Shown here one piece after another: positions 60,737 to 62,078 of a DNA stretch of 62,078 nt (positions within the stretch are counted from its first letter, which is position 1; every line of letters begins with the position of its first letter). The position numbers were made by a program, and so were the translations under genes. Source of the DNA: Catenaria anguillulae PL171 (taxonomy: Eukaryota > Blastocladiomycota > Blastocladiomycetes > Blastocladiales > Catenariaceae); assembly GCA_002102555.1 (NCBI GenBank), contig MCFL01000141.1, forward strand, positions 1 to 62,078, given 5' to 3'. The notes under the pieces are model-generated. The model was given only the letters and a program-made list of their open reading frames with translations, was not told the DNA's origin and searched no databases.

Positions 60737-62078
60737 ATGACGGCCAGCACATACCCGACTGCACGCCCGCACCAGCAGACGACCCCATCCACCAATGGCC
60801 CGCGTCCCACATCCACTTCCTCTCGACAGCAGCCGCCGCCCATGCCAACTGTTGGGCCTGCACCTCGCCCTACGCAACCGCCGCCAACGCCGCAGGGCTA
60901 CGTGTCACCGTCGGCCAGGCTCCATTCGACACAAGACCCCGAAGCGTCGCAAGAAGCGGCAGGCGAGCACGATAAAAGAGCTGGCGTTGAAGGAGGCCGT
61001 GATCGCGATGGGGATGCGAGCACCAGCAACCAAGGCGACCCGAATGACGAAGAACCTGGCATTCAGGGCGAGGTTGATGACCCAGTTCGGCCAGTGACCA
61101 TCAAGTTTGAAAGGCTTTACTCTAGACATTCATCGGCCACCACAAGAATGCCAACGAATTGGTTCAACTTGACCATTTCACCATTATGGCAACCACACTC
61201 AAGGATTTCACGCGCCAACTTTACGACAAGATCAAGGATCACCTCCAGGGCTTGACTGTCTTTGACGAGGCAACCAAGCAGTTGACGCCGGCCGCGACCC
61301 AGGCCCTGGCGATATCCTTATGTTGCCTGCGTACATCCACATCAAGCGGTCGTCTCGCACGCACATGTTGGTTCCCCGCCGTGTCGCGCTCCCAGATAGT
61401 CTCTTCCTCCACAGGTGTTCAGCGCCCAACTCCCAGCGCGGGCTGCGCTGATCCAAAGACCCCCCCCCCAACACTTTGTTTATCACACGCAGCCTTCCAA
61501 TTTGTCCACGAGGTGCTGTGGAATCTGTTGAGAGTGAGGACTGGGGATGGCGGTGGGGATGACGGTGATGGAGGCGGAGCAAGACTGGGATCCAACTGTG
61601 GCCCGCGGTGTTGGAAACAATCCGGTTGTGACGCCGCCAACTCGGCCAGACTATTCTGTCCATCTCAGTGACCTGGACTCGTCCGTCCGCAAGACGCCTG
61701 CCGCGACAAGGAACATTTCCGGCACCTGTCGAGTCGTTGCCGGTACATGCGGTTTCTGGATGGTTGTCTGTGTCCTTGTCATGAGCTCATAACTGACGAT
61801 TCCATTGCATTGTGTGGCGAGTAGGTTACTTGGCTCCACGATCATCAATCCGCACGTTGGCATCTCCAACCAAGCTCGAAAACAGTTTGGAAACCACTCG
61901 TGCTTCAAGCGCCGCCCGTGGTTGTCGTCGACCCGGCATGGTTTCACAGAAAAATCTTGTTTTGCTGCCAAAAAAAAAACCTTTGCTGGACTCGAAATCG
62001 ACATTGCAAGAGGTATGACAGGCGCCAATCGCCACATGCGTCCAATATCGGCTACACGACTTCTCACACACGCCCGTT
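60737..62078 (+). CDS. Unidentified gene at window end (frame-interrupted, partial)
   Basis: I do not recognise the family. From ATG 60737 (MTASTYPTARPHQQ) a Pro/Thr/Ser/Gln-rich N-terminus runs to about 60950. A basic helical stretch (KRRKKRQASTIKELALKEAV) follows in another frame. Next comes RPVTIKFERLY, and after a possible acceptor (CTCTAG near 61121) a well-formed block: FIGHHKNANELVQLDHFTIM, TLKDFTRQLYDKIKDHLQG, LTVFDEATKQLTP, then GDILMLPAYIHIKRSSRTH. A C-run of about ten bases near 61460-61470 coincides with loss of frame. Beyond 61500 no coherent coding signal was found. Several one-base shifts or unrecognised introns would be needed. Coordinates mark a locus rather than an exact CDS. 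Confidence 0.3.

Overview
This window is nuclear DNA of a fungus that almost certainly makes flagellated zoospores. Genes lie on both strands, and most are cut by short GT-AG introns of about 65-105 bases. The proteome is fungal: a 6-phosphofructokinase with an N-terminal glyoxalase-like domain, a Ymc-type mitochondrial carrier, and Q- and N-rich zinc-finger regulators. Two axonemal proteins are also present, an EFHC1/Rib72-type DM10 protein and DRC7. Moderately high GC and this mix point to Blastocladiomycota or Chytridiomycota. That placement is an inference from gene content. No virus-like element, transposon, CRISPR array, rRNA or tRNA was recognised.

Layout, left to right. 1-1172: 5' part of a secreted PhoD-type phosphatase (-). 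2186-7056: 12-exon full-length ABC-B (P-glycoprotein) transporter (+). 9319-11350: C2H2 transcription factor (+) behind a long pyrimidine-rich leader. 12050-19599: EFHC/Rib72 (-), mitochondrial carrier (+), DRC7 (+). 19857-27939: 7-TM protein A (+), splicing factor PRP6 (-), aldo-keto reductase-like protein (+), 7-TM protein B (+). 28511-31282: two tandem monoacylglycerol lipase-like genes (+). 31856-35259: triple-KH RNA-binding protein (-) and a single-pass SH3 protein (-). 36566-40658: enolase, a small C2 protein and 7-TM protein C (all +). 40893-41963: single-pass membrane protein (-). 43224-46572: phosphofructokinase (+). 47230-49838: TTP/Tis11-type CCCH protein (-). 51543-62078: farnesyl diphosphate synthase (-), 4'-phosphopantetheinyl transferase (+), GCIP-like protein (-), Pam16/Tim16 (-), DnaJ-X protein (+), Nse2/Mms21 SUMO ligase (-) and an unidentified locus (+).

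Most genes are housekeeping: glycolysis, isoprenoids, splicing, mRNA turnover, mitochondrial import and SMC5/6 function. Two layers are more distinctive. The first is the flagellar pair. The second is a dispersed family of three 7-TM proteins that share exon structure, with a second coding exon of exactly 278 nt in all three.

Reading frames are clean in the middle of the window. They are interrupted by single-base shifts within 3.6 kb of the left end and throughout the last 11 kb. The breaks hit unrelated, probably essential genes, which looks more like consensus errors near the ends of a draft contig than gene decay. Exon coordinates were worked out by hand from GT-AG sites, codon phase and remembered family sequences.
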